Shown here piece after piece: positions 34,263 through 45,202 of a stretch of DNA of 64,000 nt (its first letter is position 1; the number at the start of each line of letters is the position of its first letter). This DNA is from Dechloromonas hankyongensis. GTDB taxonomy: Bacteria; Pseudomonadota; Gammaproteobacteria; Burkholderiales; Rhodocyclaceae. The position numbers and the translations under genes were made by a program. The notes beneath the pieces were generated by a model. The model was given only the letters and a program-made list of their open reading frames with translations. It was not told the DNA's origin and ran no database searches. The DNA lies in NCBI RefSeq assembly GCF_022012295.1, contig NZ_JAKLTN010000001.1, positions 620,001 through 684,000 on the forward strand, read 5' to 3'.

Positions 34263-35189
34263 TTGTCCGTCTATACCCCCGTCGGGCGGGATGAACTCGC
34301 TGTCTGGCTCCAGCCTCTCGGTCTGGGCGAATTGATCGACCATGCCGGCATCGCGGCCGGCATGCAGAACTCCAATTATTTCGTGACGACGGCGAGCGGT
34401 CGTTTCGTCCTCACGCTGTTCGAAAACCTGGAACCGGCCGCCCTCGATTTCTACCTCGCTTTGCAGGACCGGCTGGCCCACGGTGGCCTGCCGTGTCCGC
34501 AACCGCTGGCTGACGGCGAGGGTCGCCGCTGGCGGCCGCTGGCCGGCAAACCGGCCGCCCTGCTCAGCTGTCTGCCCGGCGCGGCGCTGGACGACGTGAC
34601 GGCCGGCCATTGCCGTATCGTCGGCGCGCTGCTCGCCCGTCTGCATCAGGCCGCTGCCGGCATGCCCGAGGCGTTGCCCAATCCCTGCGGCGCCGCCTGG
34701 CGCCAGCAAGTCGGAGCGAGCCTGTTGCCGCAGGTCAGCGCGGACGAGGCCGCCCTGCTTGCCGACGAACTGGCCTTCCAGGCGACGCAGGACTGGACCG
34801 GCCTGCCGCGCGGGGTCATCCATGCCGACCTCTTCCGCGACAACGTGCTGTGGGATAGCCACGGACAACTGAGCGGCGTGCTCGATTTCTATTTTGCCGG
34901 CGAAGACGCCTGGCTGTTCGACCTGGCGGTGGTCGCCAACGACTGGTGCGCCGACGACGCGGCGCTGGCTGCCCTGGTCGCCGGCTATTCAAGTGTTCGC
35001 ACGCTGGTCGAGGCCGAACGGCAGGCGTGGCCGGCCATGCGGCGTGCCGCTGCGCTGCGCTTCTGGCTGCTGCGCCTGGAGGTACGGCACCGCCCGCGCC
35101 AGGGCGAAGTGGTAACGATCAAGAATCCCGATGATTTTCGGCATCTTCTGACACGTTTTCGCCTTGCCCCGACCGCGCTCCCCCGTTAG
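34263..35189 (+). CDS. thrB: Homoserine kinase, type II (APH-fold ThrB)
   Basis: Phosphorylates homoserine in threonine synthesis. The 308-residue protein starts SVYTPVGRDELAVWL, has the N-lobe GMQNSNYFVTTASGRFVLTLFE, the catalytic loop GVIHADLFRDNVLWD and the metal motif VLDFYFAGEDAWLFDLA of the aminoglycoside-phosphotransferase fold. This is the fold used by beta- and gammaproteobacterial pseudomonad-type ThrB rather than the GHMP type. The start is TTG three bases after the DUF2782 stop. Confidence 0.9.
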   Translation: MSVYTPVGRDELAVWLQPLGLGELIDHAGIAAGMQNSNYFVTTASGRFVLTLFENLEPAALDFYLALQDRLAHGGLPCPQPLADGEGRRWRPLAGKPAALLSCLPGAALDDVTAGHCRIVGALLARLHQAAAGMPEALPNPCGAAWRQQVGASLLPQVSADEAALLADELAFQATQDWTGLPRGVIHADLFRDNVLWDSHGQLSGVLDFYFAGEDAWLFDLAVVANDWCADDAALAALVAGYSSVRTLVEAERQAWPAMRRAAALRFWLLRLEVRHRPRQGEVVTIKNPDDFRHLLTRFRLAPTALPR

Positions 35190-35198
35190 CATCCGCGC

Positions 35199-35945
35199 AT
35201 GAACGAAACTCCTGCATTTCCGATGGCGCCGGCGCGCTTTACCGGCGAAAGCCGCGAAGTCGATCCCGGCGCCTGCTTCGACTGGCTGCGCCAGGGCTGG
35301 GCCATGTTCCTGGTCAATCCGGGCATCTGGATCGGCACCACCGTTTTGTTGCTGGTCATCCTGATGGCCATTTCCATCGTGCCGTTGTTCGGGCAGATCG
35401 CCGCCCACCTGCTGGTGCCGCTGTTCGGCGCCGGCATGTTCCGGGTGTGCCGCCACATCAGCGACAACGAGGAACCGGAAATCGCCGATCTGTTCGCCGG
35501 CTTCCGCCATCAGGCCGGGCAACTGGTCATGGTCGGCGTCTTCTTTGCTGCCGGCGTCTTCGGTATCGCCTTCATGGCCTTCCTGCTGGTCAGCGGCGGC
35601 GTACTCGGTGGCGGGATCACCGGCAAGGTGGCGGGTTTCGGCATCGCACTGGGCGGCGTCATGCTGGCCGGCCTGCTCGTGCTCGTCCTGTCGATACCGG
35701 TCATCATGGCCACTTGGTATGCCCCGGCCCTGGTCTTTTTCCACGACATGAAGCCGCTCGATGCGATGAAGGCCAGCTTCGCCGCCGGGGCCAAGAACTG
35801 GCTGCCGATGTGCATCTTCGGCGTTTTCCTGCTTGTCGCGCTGTTTTTCGCCATGTTGCCGGTGGGTATGGGCCTGCTGCTGCTGTTGCCGGTCTTTTCC
35901 GGCGCGGTCTACGCGTCGTACCGCGACATTTTCATGGGGAGCTGA
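35199..35945 (+). CDS. BPSS1780-type integral membrane protein
   Basis: 248 residues with about five hydrophobic helices, beginning ACFDWLRQGWAMFLVNPGIWI and ending SGAVYASYRDIFMG. The pattern W-x-F-x-x-N-P near the first helix and YASYRDIF at the end is that of the BPSS1780 family. Function unknown. It is followed by a homologous gene with the same start and end signatures, so the two are tandem paralogs. Confidence 0.72.
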   Translation: MNETPAFPMAPARFTGESREVDPGACFDWLRQGWAMFLVNPGIWIGTTVLLLVILMAISIVPLFGQIAAHLLVPLFGAGMFRVCRHISDNEEPEIADLFAGFRHQAGQLVMVGVFFAAGVFGIAFMAFLLVSGGVLGGGITGKVAGFGIALGGVMLAGLLVLVLSIPVIMATWYAPALVFFHDMKPLDAMKASFAAGAKNWLPMCIFGVFLLVALFFAMLPVGMGLLLLLPVFSGAVYASYRDIFMGS

Positions 35946-35947
35946 CG

Positions 35948-36721
35948 GTGAGGGCGCAAACACTGCCATCGGCGGCCGGCTGGCAATGGGTCATGGGCGG
36001 TTTCGCCATTTTCCGGCGCAATCCCATCATGCTTGGCATGCTGGTCGTCGCCTACTGGTTTACCGTGCTGTTCCTGAACATCGTGCCGTATATCGGCGTG
36101 CTGGTCGCCTCGCTGGCCATTCCCGGCCTGTCGGTCGGCTTGATGCAGGCGGCGCGCAATCTCGAACGCGGCCAGCCGATCGGCCTGCAGACCTTGTATG
36201 GCAGCCTGAAGGAGAATGGCCGGACGCTGGTGATCCTGGGCGGGCTTTACCTGGGCTGCACGCTGGGGGTCCTCGCCATGTCGACGCTGGTCGACGGCGG
36301 CGACCTGCTGCGCTTCATGCTGGCCAGCAACCGCGCCGAGCGGGCGATGGTCGAGGATGCCGATTTCCTGCTCTCGGCGCTTTTCGTCATGCTGTTGATG
36401 ACCCCGGTCCTCATGGCCTGGTGGTTCGCGCCGGTTCTCGCTTCCTGGCATCGGCTCTCGGTCGGCCGCTCGCTGTTCTTCAGTTTCATGGCCTGCTGGA
36501 TGAACTGGCGGCCTTTCCTGACCTATGGCCTGGGCCTGATCATCGTCGCCGGCATCCTGCCCGGCGTGCTGCTCGGCATCCTGCTCCTGATCATGCCCGG
36601 TGCCGCCAATCTGGTGACGGCCATCGTCACCATACCCATGGTCCTGGTGGTCGCGCCGACCATTTTCGCCAGCTTCTACGCCAGCTATCGCGACATCTTC
36701 GGCATTTCCGAAATTGTCTGA
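35948..36721 (+). CDS. Second BPSS1780-type integral membrane protein
   Basis: 257 residues; GWQWVMGGFAIFRRNPIMLGM at the first helix and FYASYRDIFGI at the C-terminus repeat the pattern of the preceding protein. Five to six hydrophobic helices. The start is GTG two bases after the previous stop; the open frame upstream is only an overlap of the neighbour. The last bases overlap nadD by eight. The tandem pair may form a heteromer (inference). Confidence 0.7.
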   Translation: MRAQTLPSAAGWQWVMGGFAIFRRNPIMLGMLVVAYWFTVLFLNIVPYIGVLVASLAIPGLSVGLMQAARNLERGQPIGLQTLYGSLKENGRTLVILGGLYLGCTLGVLAMSTLVDGGDLLRFMLASNRAERAMVEDADFLLSALFVMLLMTPVLMAWWFAPVLASWHRLSVGRSLFFSFMACWMNWRPFLTYGLGLIIVAGILPGVLLGILLLIMPGAANLVTAIVTIPMVLVVAPTIFASFYASYRDIFGISEIV

Positions 36722-37367
36722 ACCTCTCGGCCTGTTCGGCGGCACCTTCGATCCCGTGCACTACGGCCATCTGCGTCTGGCCGAAGAGGCCATCGCCCAT
36801 CTGGGACTCGGCGGCGTGCGCTGGATTCCGGCCGGGCAGCCGCCGCATCGCGAGGCGCCGCAGGTCACTGCCGCGCAGCGCCTCGCCATGGTGCACCGGG
36901 CGACAGCCGGCAATCCGCGCTTTTCGGTCGATGCCAGCGAAGTCGAGGCGAGCGCGCCGAGTTACACGGTGCATACGCTGGAACGCCTGCGCCGCGAACT
37001 GGGCGACCGGCAGCAACTGGTCCTGCTGGTCGGCGCCGATGCCTTTGCCGGGCTGCCCGGCTGGCATCGCTGGCGCGACATCTTCGCGCTGGCCCATGTC
37101 GCCGTCTCGCACCGCCCCGGTTTTCCTGTCGAAACGGCCAGCCTGCCGCTTGAACTGGCCGACGAATTCAATGCCCGCCGCCAGGCCGATGCCTCGGCCC
37201 TGCAAGCCGGGCCGGCCGGCGCCATCGTCACTTTTGCGATGACCCAACTGGCCATTTCGGCGACCCAGGTCCGCAAGTTGCTGGCCAATGATTTGTCCGC
37301 CCGCTATTTGCTGCCGGACGACGTTCTCGACTATATTCAAATTCATTCTCTCTACAGAAACGCCTGA
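36714..37367 (+). CDS. nadD: Nicotinate-nucleotide adenylyltransferase NadD
   Basis: Adenylates nicotinate mononucleotide in NAD synthesis. 217 residues with the nucleotidyltransferase motif LFGGTFDPVHYGHLRLAEE near the N-terminus, LLVGADAFAGLPGWHRW and the C-terminal ISATQVRKLLA motif. The start is TTG inside the end of the preceding gene. It shares one base with rsfS, forming nadD-rsfS-rlmH-maf. Confidence 0.94.
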   Translation: MSEPLGLFGGTFDPVHYGHLRLAEEAIAHLGLGGVRWIPAGQPPHREAPQVTAAQRLAMVHRATAGNPRFSVDASEVEASAPSYTVHTLERLRRELGDRQQLVLLVGADAFAGLPGWHRWRDIFALAHVAVSHRPGFPVETASLPLELADEFNARRQADASALQAGPAGAIVTFAMTQLAISATQVRKLLANDLSARYLLPDDVLDYIQIHSLYRNA

Positions 37368-37735
37368 TGGACATCCGCAAGCTGCAAAAAATCGTCGTCA
37401 ACGCCCTCGAAGACATCAAGGGCAAGGACATTGAAGTGATCAACACCACCAAGCTGACCTCGCTGTTCGATCGCCTGGTCATCGCCAGCGGCGACTCCAA
37501 CCGCCAGGTCAAGGCGCTGGCCCGCAACGTTCAGGACAAGGTGCGCGAGGCCGGCGGCGAAATCGTCTCGGTCGAAGGCGAGGATGCCGGCGAATGGGTG
37601 CTGGTCGACATCGGCGATGTCGTCGTCCATGTCATGCAACCCATGGTCCGCCAGTACTACAACCTGGAAGAGCTGTGGCAAGTCACCCCGGCCCAGCGCC
37701 GCAAGCAGCAAGCGGAGCAGGCTGCCGGCGAATGA
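37367..37735 (+). CDS. rsfS: Ribosomal silencing factor RsfS
   Basis: 122 residues. DUF143/Iojap fold with [34 protein letters not shown] and the acidic [18 protein letters not shown] block. It binds ribosomal protein uL14 and blocks subunit joining in starvation. It overlaps nadD by one base and rlmH by four. Confidence 0.94.
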   Translation: MDIRKLQKIVVNALEDIKGKDIEVINTTKLTSLFDRLVIASGDSNRQVKALARNVQDKVREAGGEIVSVEGEDAGEWVLVDIGDVVVHVMQPMVRQYYNLEELWQVTPAQRRKQQAEQAAGE

Positions 37736-38202
37736 AGCTGGCCATTCTCGCCGTCGGCCATCGCCAACCCGATTGGGTCAGCGCTGGCTGCGCCGAGTAT
37801 CTCAAGCGCATGCCGCGCGAACTGCCGGCCAGCGTCGCTGAAATCAAGCCCGAACCGCGCGGCTCGAAAACGCGCGAACAACTGCTGGCCGCCGAAAAGT
37901 CGCGCCTGCGCGAAGCAATGCCCGGCAGTTGCCGTATCGTCGTGCTCGACGAGAAGGGCGACGACCTGACCACCCTGAAACTGGCCAAGCGCCTGGAAGT
38001 GTGGATACAGGACGGGCGCGACATCGCGCTGCTGATCGGCGGTGCCGACGGCCTCGATGAAGAATTCAAGGCGCAGGCCGACGACCGGCTGCGCCTGTCC
38101 AGCCTGACCCTGCCGCACGGCATGGCCCGCCTGTTGTTGTGCGAACAGCTCTATCGGGCTGTCAGCGTACTGAAGAACCATCCGTATCACCGGGAGGGAT
38201 GA
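37732..38202 (+). CDS. rlmH: 23S rRNA pseudouridine-1915 N3-methyltransferase RlmH
   Basis: 156-residue SPOUT methyltransferase. It has [29 protein letters not shown] start (first residues as listed shortened here), [32 protein letters not shown] and the C-terminal [16 protein letters not shown] motif forming the SAM knot. The ATG overlaps the rsfS stop (ATGA). The length is the usual 155-156. Confidence 0.95.
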   Translation: MKLAILAVGHRQPDWVSAGCAEYLKRMPRELPASVAEIKPEPRGSKTREQLLAAEKSRLREAMPGSCRIVVLDEKGDDLTTLKLAKRLEVWIQDGRDIALLIGGADGLDEEFKAQADDRLRLSSLTLPHGMARLLLCEQLYRAVSVLKNHPYHREG

Positions 38203-38807
38203 TGCGCCTCTACCTTGCTTCACGCAGCCCCCGCCGCCGCGAACTCCTCAGCCGGATCGGCATCGATTTCGACACCGTGCTGTTTCGGGACGGCGTGCGG
38301 GCCGATAGCGAAACCGACGAAACGCCGTTTCCCCACGAAGACCCGGTGGCCTATGTCGAACGGGTGGCACGCGCCAAGGCCGTCCATGGCCTGAAAATCG
38401 TCCAGGAACGCCGCTTGCCGCTGCGTCCGGTACTCGCCGCCGACACCACGCTCGAGTTTCAGGGCGAGATCATCGGCAAGCCGGTGAACATGGCCGATGC
38501 CGCCCACATCCTGCAGCGCCTGTCCGGGCAGACGCATCGGGTGCTGACCGGCGTCGCGATTAACCACCTCGGGCATACCGAATATCTGCTGTCGACCAGC
38601 GAAGTCCGCTTTCGCCCGCTCGATGAAGAGGAAATCCGCCATTACGTGATGAGTGGCGAACCGATGGACAAGGCCGGCGCCTATGGTATTCAGGGGCGGG
38701 CCGGAATGTTCGTCGAGCACCTGTCCGGCAGCTACACCGGCGTGATGGGCCTGCCGGTCTGCGAAACCGGTGAACTGCTCAAGAAGCTCGGTTTCCGGCC
38801 GCTCTGA
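38199..38807 (+). CDS. Maf nucleotide pyrophosphatase (YhdE type)
   Basis: 202 residues. Hydrolyses non-canonical or pyrimidine nucleoside triphosphates (dTTP/UTP in the YhdE group). Motifs: [33 protein letters not shown] with the catalytic Asp, [12 protein letters not shown], and [20 protein letters not shown] site precedes two consecutive ATGs; the first overlaps the rlmH stop. Its 3' end overlaps the convergent glycosyltransferase-like gene by 29 bases. In many relatives rng follows maf directly, whereas here it lies 6.4 kb away. Confidence 0.9.
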   Translation: MMRLYLASRSPRRRELLSRIGIDFDTVLFRDGVRADSETDETPFPHEDPVAYVERVARAKAVHGLKIVQERRLPLRPVLAADTTLEFQGEIIGKPVNMADAAHILQRLSGQTHRVLTGVAINHLGHTEYLLSTSEVRFRPLDEEEIRHYVMSGEPMDKAGAYGIQGRAGMFVEHLSGSYTGVMGLPVCETGELLKKLGFRPL

Positions 38808-39837
38808 TCAGTTCAGCGGCCTGCAGGGCGCCATCGGCGTGTGGCAGCGGCCGGGCAGGCGATGCCCACAGGGCATCCAGCGCTTCAGATAGTTTGCCGC
38901 CCAGCAAGTCGGCCTCGCCGATTTCAGCGCAGCGGGCGTGTTGTTCCAGCCAGGCGATCAGGCAGTCCTGTTCCGGCCAGTCGGCGCGACGCTGGAAGAG
39001 CACCGGCGTGCCGTTGCATGCCGCTTCGGTGAAGGTGCCGTAACCCGGCTTGGTGATCACGGCATCGACCGAGCATAGCAGGTCGGTGAAACTCAGACCG
39101 AAGGATTCGCAGGCGAGCGCATCGGGATGGCGGCATTGCCAGTCGGCGGCGATCAGCCAGCGGATGCCGGGCAGCCGTGGCCAGCGGTCGACCGGCAGAT
39201 GGTGGGCGATGCCGCCCATGGCGACCAGCACGGCCTTGTCGCTGCCCAGCCCGAGATCATGTTTTTGCCCGAGGGCGGCAATCGGACCGATCACCTCGAT
39301 GTTGCCGAGACTATCCATAGGCATGCCCGGCGTGACGCGCAGGAAACGCTGCGCCGAACGATAGGCGGCCAGCATCTGGGCGTGGATGGGGGCGGCCCAG
39401 TCCTCGGCGGCGAAATAATGGGTGAAGAGGTCGGCCCAGTTCAGCGAGCACAGGCTGAGGGCGGGGATGCCTGCCTGCGCCGCGCCGGCCAGCGGCAGAT
39501 AGCTGACATTGGTCAGGATCAGGTCGGGCCGCAGTGCGGACAGGAATGCGGCTTCCCCGGCCACCCGCGTCGCCCAGTCGGCATGGGCGGCGCGATAGGC
39601 CGTCGCGCTGGCCTCCCGGTCGATGCGCGTGGCGTCGATCATCACATAGCCGAAATCGCTGCTGCCGCGGATCAGCTCGAACGGCTCCTGGATGCGCTGG
39701 CGCAGCTTGGCCTCGGGCAGGCTGCTGCGCAGCGTCAGGCGCAGTTTCGGCTTAATTGCGGCAAGGGCATTGAGCACCGGCGCGCTGATCGCCAGATGCC
39801 CGAAGCCGTGACCGGAAATGTCGACGAAGAGATGCAA
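38779..39837 (-). CDS. GT-B fold glycosyltransferase-like protein (MurG/arabinokinase-N-like)
   Basis: 352 residues. The N-terminus LHLFVDISGHGFGHLAISAP resembles the N-terminal domain of L-arabinokinase-like proteins and GT28 family members. The C-terminal half has LVAMGGIAHHLP and the donor-side VITKPGYGTFTEAACNGTPV motif. It probably uses a nucleotide sugar; substrate unknown. The start is taken as TTG 39837, one base after the enoyl-CoA hydratase stop. An upstream ATG at 39921 lies wholly inside that gene and adds no family-like residues. Confidence 0.66.
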   Translation of the reverse strand: MHLFVDISGHGFGHLAISAPVLNALAAIKPKLRLTLRSSLPEAKLRQRIQEPFELIRGSSDFGYVMIDATRIDREASATAYRAAHADWATRVAGEAAFLSALRPDLILTNVSYLPLAGAAQAGIPALSLCSLNWADLFTHYFAAEDWAAPIHAQMLAAYRSAQRFLRVTPGMPMDSLGNIEVIGPIAALGQKHDLGLGSDKAVLVAMGGIAHHLPVDRWPRLPGIRWLIAADWQCRHPDALACESFGLSFTDLLCSVDAVITKPGYGTFTEAACNGTPVLFQRRADWPEQDCLIAWLEQHARCAEIGEADLLGGKLSEALDALWASPARPLPHADGALQAAELIRAAGNRAS

Positions 39838-39838
39838 G

Positions 39839-40612
39839 TCAGCGATTCTTGAAAGCCGGCTTGCGCTTCTCGACGAAGGCGGCCATGCCTTCCTTCTGGT
39901 CCGCGACGGCGAAAGCGGCATGGAAAACGCGGCGCTCGAACAACAGGCCTTCGTTCAAACTGGATTCGAAAGCGCGATTGACCGATTCCTTGATCATCAT
40001 GACCACCGGCAGCGAGAAGCCGGCAATGGTCTGCGCCGCCTTCAGGGTTTCGTCGAGCAGTTGATCGGCCGGGATGACGCGGGCGACGAGGCCTGATTTC
40101 TCGGCTTCGACCGCATCCATCATCCGTGCCGTCAGGCACAGGTCCATGGCCTTGGCCTTGCCGACGGCACGCGGCAGGCGCTGGGTGCCGCCGGCCCCGG
40201 GCAGGGTGCCAAGCTTGATTTCGGGCTGGCCGAACTTGGCAGTGTCGGCGGCATAGATCATGTCGCACATCATGGCCATTTCACAGCCACCGCCCAAGGC
40301 GAAGCCGGCCACCGCGGCGATCACCGGCTTCCTGGCAGTTTTGATGCGTTCCCAGTTGCGGGTGATGAAATCGGTCTTGTAGGCGTGCAGGTAATCGAAA
40401 TCCTTCATGAAGCCGATATCGGCGCCGGCGGCGAAGGCTTTTTCATTGCCGGTGATGACGATGCAGCCGATGGCTTCGTCGGCTTCGAAGGCGTCGATGG
40501 CAGCGCCGATGCCGTCGACGACATCGTTGTTCAGGGCGTTCATCGCTTCCGGCCGGTTGATGCGGATCAGGCCTACCTTGCCGATGATTTCGCTGAGGAC
40601 GACTGGGGACAT
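39839..40612 (-). CDS. Enoyl-CoA hydratase
   Basis: 257-residue crotonase-fold protein that hydrates enoyl-CoA. Motifs: [28 protein letters not shown] (oxyanion hole), [19 protein letters not shown] with the first catalytic Glu, and [22 protein letters not shown] with the second. An AAGGAGAA ribosome site precedes the ATG. It diverges from the acetoacetyl-CoA synthetase gene, and both flank a LiuR-like palindrome, so a role in fatty acid or branched-chain amino-acid catabolism is likely. Confidence 0.92.
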   Translation of the reverse strand: MSPVVLSEIIGKVGLIRINRPEAMNALNNDVVDGIGAAIDAFEADEAIGCIVITGNEKAFAAGADIGFMKDFDYLHAYKTDFITRNWERIKTARKPVIAAVAGFALGGGCEMAMMCDMIYAADTAKFGQPEIKLGTLPGAGGTQRLPRAVGKAKAMDLCLTARMMDAVEAEKSGLVARVIPADQLLDETLKAAQTIAGFSLPVVMMIKESVNRAFESSLNEGLLFERRVFHAAFAVADQKEGMAAFVEKRKPAFKNR

Positions 40613-40688
40613 GGGGTTCTCCTTTGAGTGGTATTTTGACTGACAGATTACTGCGGCCGCCCCGTAGGGTTTGTCCGCTAGGCGACAG

Positions 40689-40706
40689 TTGACGTTAACG
40701 TTAACC
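40689..40706. promoter_or_regulatory. LiuR-like palindrome upstream of aacS
   Basis: TTGACGTTAACGTTAAC contains the perfect palindrome ACGTTAACGT and two GTTAAC copies. It resembles, from memory, binding sites of the MerR-family regulator LiuR, which controls leucine/isovalerate degradation and acetoacetyl-CoA synthetase genes in proteobacteria. It sits 43 bases before the ATG, with TATCCT as a possible -10 at 40710. Confidence 0.45.
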
Positions 40707-40748
40707 TGCTATCCTGTCATGCAAAATCGACAACACCAAGGAGACAAG

Positions 40749-42707
<1,959 letters not shown>

Positions 42708-42716
42708 TTCGGCCGA

Positions 42717-43826
42717 TCAGGTCCGGTTCGGGAGCAGGGTGCCGATGAGCGGCACCTTGCGGGCCACCGCCAGCGTATTGGCGAACAGCCAGCCACAGGT
42801 GGCGGTAATGCGCCGGCTGGCTTCCGGGCTTTCGATCCAGCGGTAGAACAGCGTCGCGGCGGCAAGGCTGGCGACCACGGACAGGCCGAGGCAGACCAGG
42901 GTCGACAGCGAGGAATCGTAGTCGGTCTGCGCGTACAGGGTGTTGGCCAGCAGCAGGATCGGGAAGTGCACCAGGAAGACCGAGTACGAAATCTGGCCGA
43001 GGAAGGCGAGCGGGCGGAAGTTCGGCCACTGCGCGAGCAGGCCGGAACGGCGGCCGAAACCGAGGAGCAGGGCGACGCCCAGGGCCAGGGCGATGCGCAG
43101 GCGGAAATCGATGACCAGCGCGGCGATGGCGACGGTCAGGATGACCCCCAGCCAGGCCGACATCTGCTTGCGGCCGGAAGCCCACCAGGCGGCGGCGCCC
43201 AGGCCGTAGGAACCGAAGAAATAGATGGCCCAGTTGTCCCAGCTGGCATCGCGGTTGAACCAGAACAGCGAGGCGGTGGCGACGGCCAGGACCAGCGCCG
43301 GGGCGACGATGCGGATGCGGCCGGACCAGAGGAGCAGGGCCATCAGCGCGAACAGCTGGAAATCGATGGCGATGTACCAGACGCCGGCCGACAGGGCGTC
43401 GAATCCGAGCAGGCCATGGAGCAGCGTGGCGTGGGCCAGCCACTGCAGGAAGGTGGCGCGTGCCGGGATGGCGTCGTCTTCCATCCATTGGTCGGCAATG
43501 GCGGCGGCGATGATGGCCAGGCCGATGGCGGCAAGGTAGGGCACGGCCAGCCGCAGGTAGCGTTTCCACAGCAGCGGCAGCGGCGACGCGCCCAGCGCCT
43601 GGCCGTCGGCCGACAGGCCGCGTGCCGCCAGGAAGCCGGCGATGACCAGGAAGACTTGCACGGCCATGCGTCCGTATTCGAAGAACCAGTTGAAAACGCC
43701 CGGGAAATAGTCGCGCGCCGCCTCGGCCAGCGGGCCGTAGGACGAGAAATGGTTCATCAGGACGAGCAATGCCGCGACCGCCTTCAGGGCGTCGATCAAG
43801 GGCATGCGGTTGGCGTTCGGGCTCAT
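42717..43826 (-). CDS. Membrane acyltransferase 3 family protein
   Basis: 369 residues with about ten hydrophobic helices. N-terminal LIDALKAVAALLVLMNHFSS contains the catalytic His of acyltransferase 3 (PF01757), and GRMAVQVFLVIAGFLAARG follows. Such proteins O-acetylate (or otherwise acylate) LPS, exopolysaccharide or other surface sugars. Starts at ATG 43826 (MSPNANRMPL); MPLIDALK seven codons later is an alternative. The stop lies nine bases from aacS. It may modify the glycan built by the LPS cluster (inference). Confidence 0.85.
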   Translation of the reverse strand: MSPNANRMPLIDALKAVAALLVLMNHFSSYGPLAEAARDYFPGVFNWFFEYGRMAVQVFLVIAGFLAARGLSADGQALGASPLPLLWKRYLRLAVPYLAAIGLAIIAAAIADQWMEDDAIPARATFLQWLAHATLLHGLLGFDALSAGVWYIAIDFQLFALMALLLWSGRIRIVAPALVLAVATASLFWFNRDASWDNWAIYFFGSYGLGAAAWWASGRKQMSAWLGVILTVAIAALVIDFRLRIALALGVALLLGFGRRSGLLAQWPNFRPLAFLGQISYSVFLVHFPILLLANTLYAQTDYDSSLSTLVCLGLSVVASLAAATLFYRWIESPEASRRITATCGWLFANTLAVARKVPLIGTLLPNRT

Positions 43827-43894
43827 GACGTTAATTTTACACTGGCTTGCTGCGGTGCACAAAGTGGATGCCGCATTGATTTGTATGGTTTTTG

Positions 43895-45166
43895 TTACAC
43901 AAAACGCGCGACGAAGGAATTGGTGTACAAGGCCGGCAAATCGACCCAGACGCGATGGCCGCTGCCGGGGGCGACGGCAACCGGTTGGCCGTCGGCGTTT
44001 TCCATGCGGGTCAGGCGCCAGCGGTAGTTGCCGGCGGGATTGACACACTCCACTTCGTCGCCCAGCGCAAAGCGGTTCTTGACGGCGATTTCCATCAGGC
44101 CGCGTGCTGCGTCGAAGGCGACGGCATCGCCGACATACTGGCTGCGGTCCGATTCCGAATGGCCGCGCAGGTAGTTCTGGTAGTCGGCGTCATGGTGGCG
44201 CTGGTAGAAGCCGTCGGTGTAGCCGCGGTTGGCCAGGTTTTCCAGTTCGCCGAGCAGGCTGGCGTCGAAGGGGCGGCCGGCCACCGCGTCGTCGATGGCC
44301 CGGCGATAGGCCTGGCAGGTGCGGGCGACGTAGTAGGGACTCTTGGTGCGGCCTTCGATTTTCAGCGAATCGATGCCCATCTCGGCCAGGCGATGCACAT
44401 GCTCGATGGCGCGCAGATCCTTCGAATTCATGATGTAGGTGCCGTGCTCGTCTTCCTCGATCGGCATCAGCTCGCCCGGGCGCTGCTTTTCCTCGAGCAG
44501 GATTTCCGCGTCGCGATCCTGGAACTGCACCGCCTGTTCGGCCGGTGCATGCACCTTGTAGTCCCAGCGGCAGGAGTTGGTGCAGGTGCCCTGGTTGGGG
44601 TCGCGGTGGTTGAAGTAGCCGGAGAGCAGGCAGCGGCCGGAATAGGCGATACACAGGGCGCCATGGACGAAGACTTCGAGCTCGATGTCCGGGCATTGCT
44701 GGCGGATTTCGGCCACTTCGTCGAGCGACAGTTCGCGCGACAGGATGATGCGGGTCAGGCCCAACTTCTTCCAGAAACGGACGGCTGCCCAGTTGACCGT
44801 GTTCGACTGCACCGACAGATGGATCGCCTGCTCCGGCCAGGCCTCGCGTACCATGTCGATCAGGCCGGGGTCGGACATGATCAGGGCGTCCGGCTTAAGG
44901 GCGATGACCGGTGCCATGTCGGCGAGGTAGGTGGTCAGCTTGGCGTTGTGCGGGAAGATGTTGCTGACGACGAAAAACTGCTTGCCGCGGGCATGTGCCT
45001 CGGCAATGCCGTCGCCCAGTTTTTCCAGGGTGCCGAATTCGTTGTTGCGCACGCGCAGGCTGTAGCGCGGCTGGCCGGCATAGATCGCATCGGCGCCAAA
45101 ATCGAAGGCCGTGCGCATCATGTCGAGCGAGCCGGCCGGAGCGAGAAGTTCGGGCGCCTTGCGCAT
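43895..45166 (-). CDS. trhP: U32 family tRNA hydroxylation protein TrhP (YegQ-like)
   Basis: 423 residues. Motifs: ELLAPAGSLDMMRTAFDFGA, AIYAGQPRYSLR, EVFVHGALCIAYSGRCLLS with the U32 signature, NQGTCTNSCRWDY and SLKIEGRTKSPYY. The conserved cysteines fit an iron-sulfur-dependent enzyme. TrhP hydroxylates uridine 34 of tRNAs from prephenate-derived or iron-sulfur chemistry. ATG 45166 is the family start. It diverges from rng over 36 bases. Confidence 0.87.
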   Translation of the reverse strand: MRKAPELLAPAGSLDMMRTAFDFGADAIYAGQPRYSLRVRNNEFGTLEKLGDGIAEAHARGKQFFVVSNIFPHNAKLTTYLADMAPVIALKPDALIMSDPGLIDMVREAWPEQAIHLSVQSNTVNWAAVRFWKKLGLTRIILSRELSLDEVAEIRQQCPDIELEVFVHGALCIAYSGRCLLSGYFNHRDPNQGTCTNSCRWDYKVHAPAEQAVQFQDRDAEILLEEKQRPGELMPIEEDEHGTYIMNSKDLRAIEHVHRLAEMGIDSLKIEGRTKSPYYVARTCQAYRRAIDDAVAGRPFDASLLGELENLANRGYTDGFYQRHHDADYQNYLRGHSESDRSQYVGDAVAFDAARGLMEIAVKNRFALGDEVECVNPAGNYRWRLTRMENADGQPVAVAPGSGHRVWVDLPALYTNSFVARFV

Positions 45167-45202
45167 AGTAGAATCCAGAAAAAACCGCGAATTGTAGAGC
45201 GT

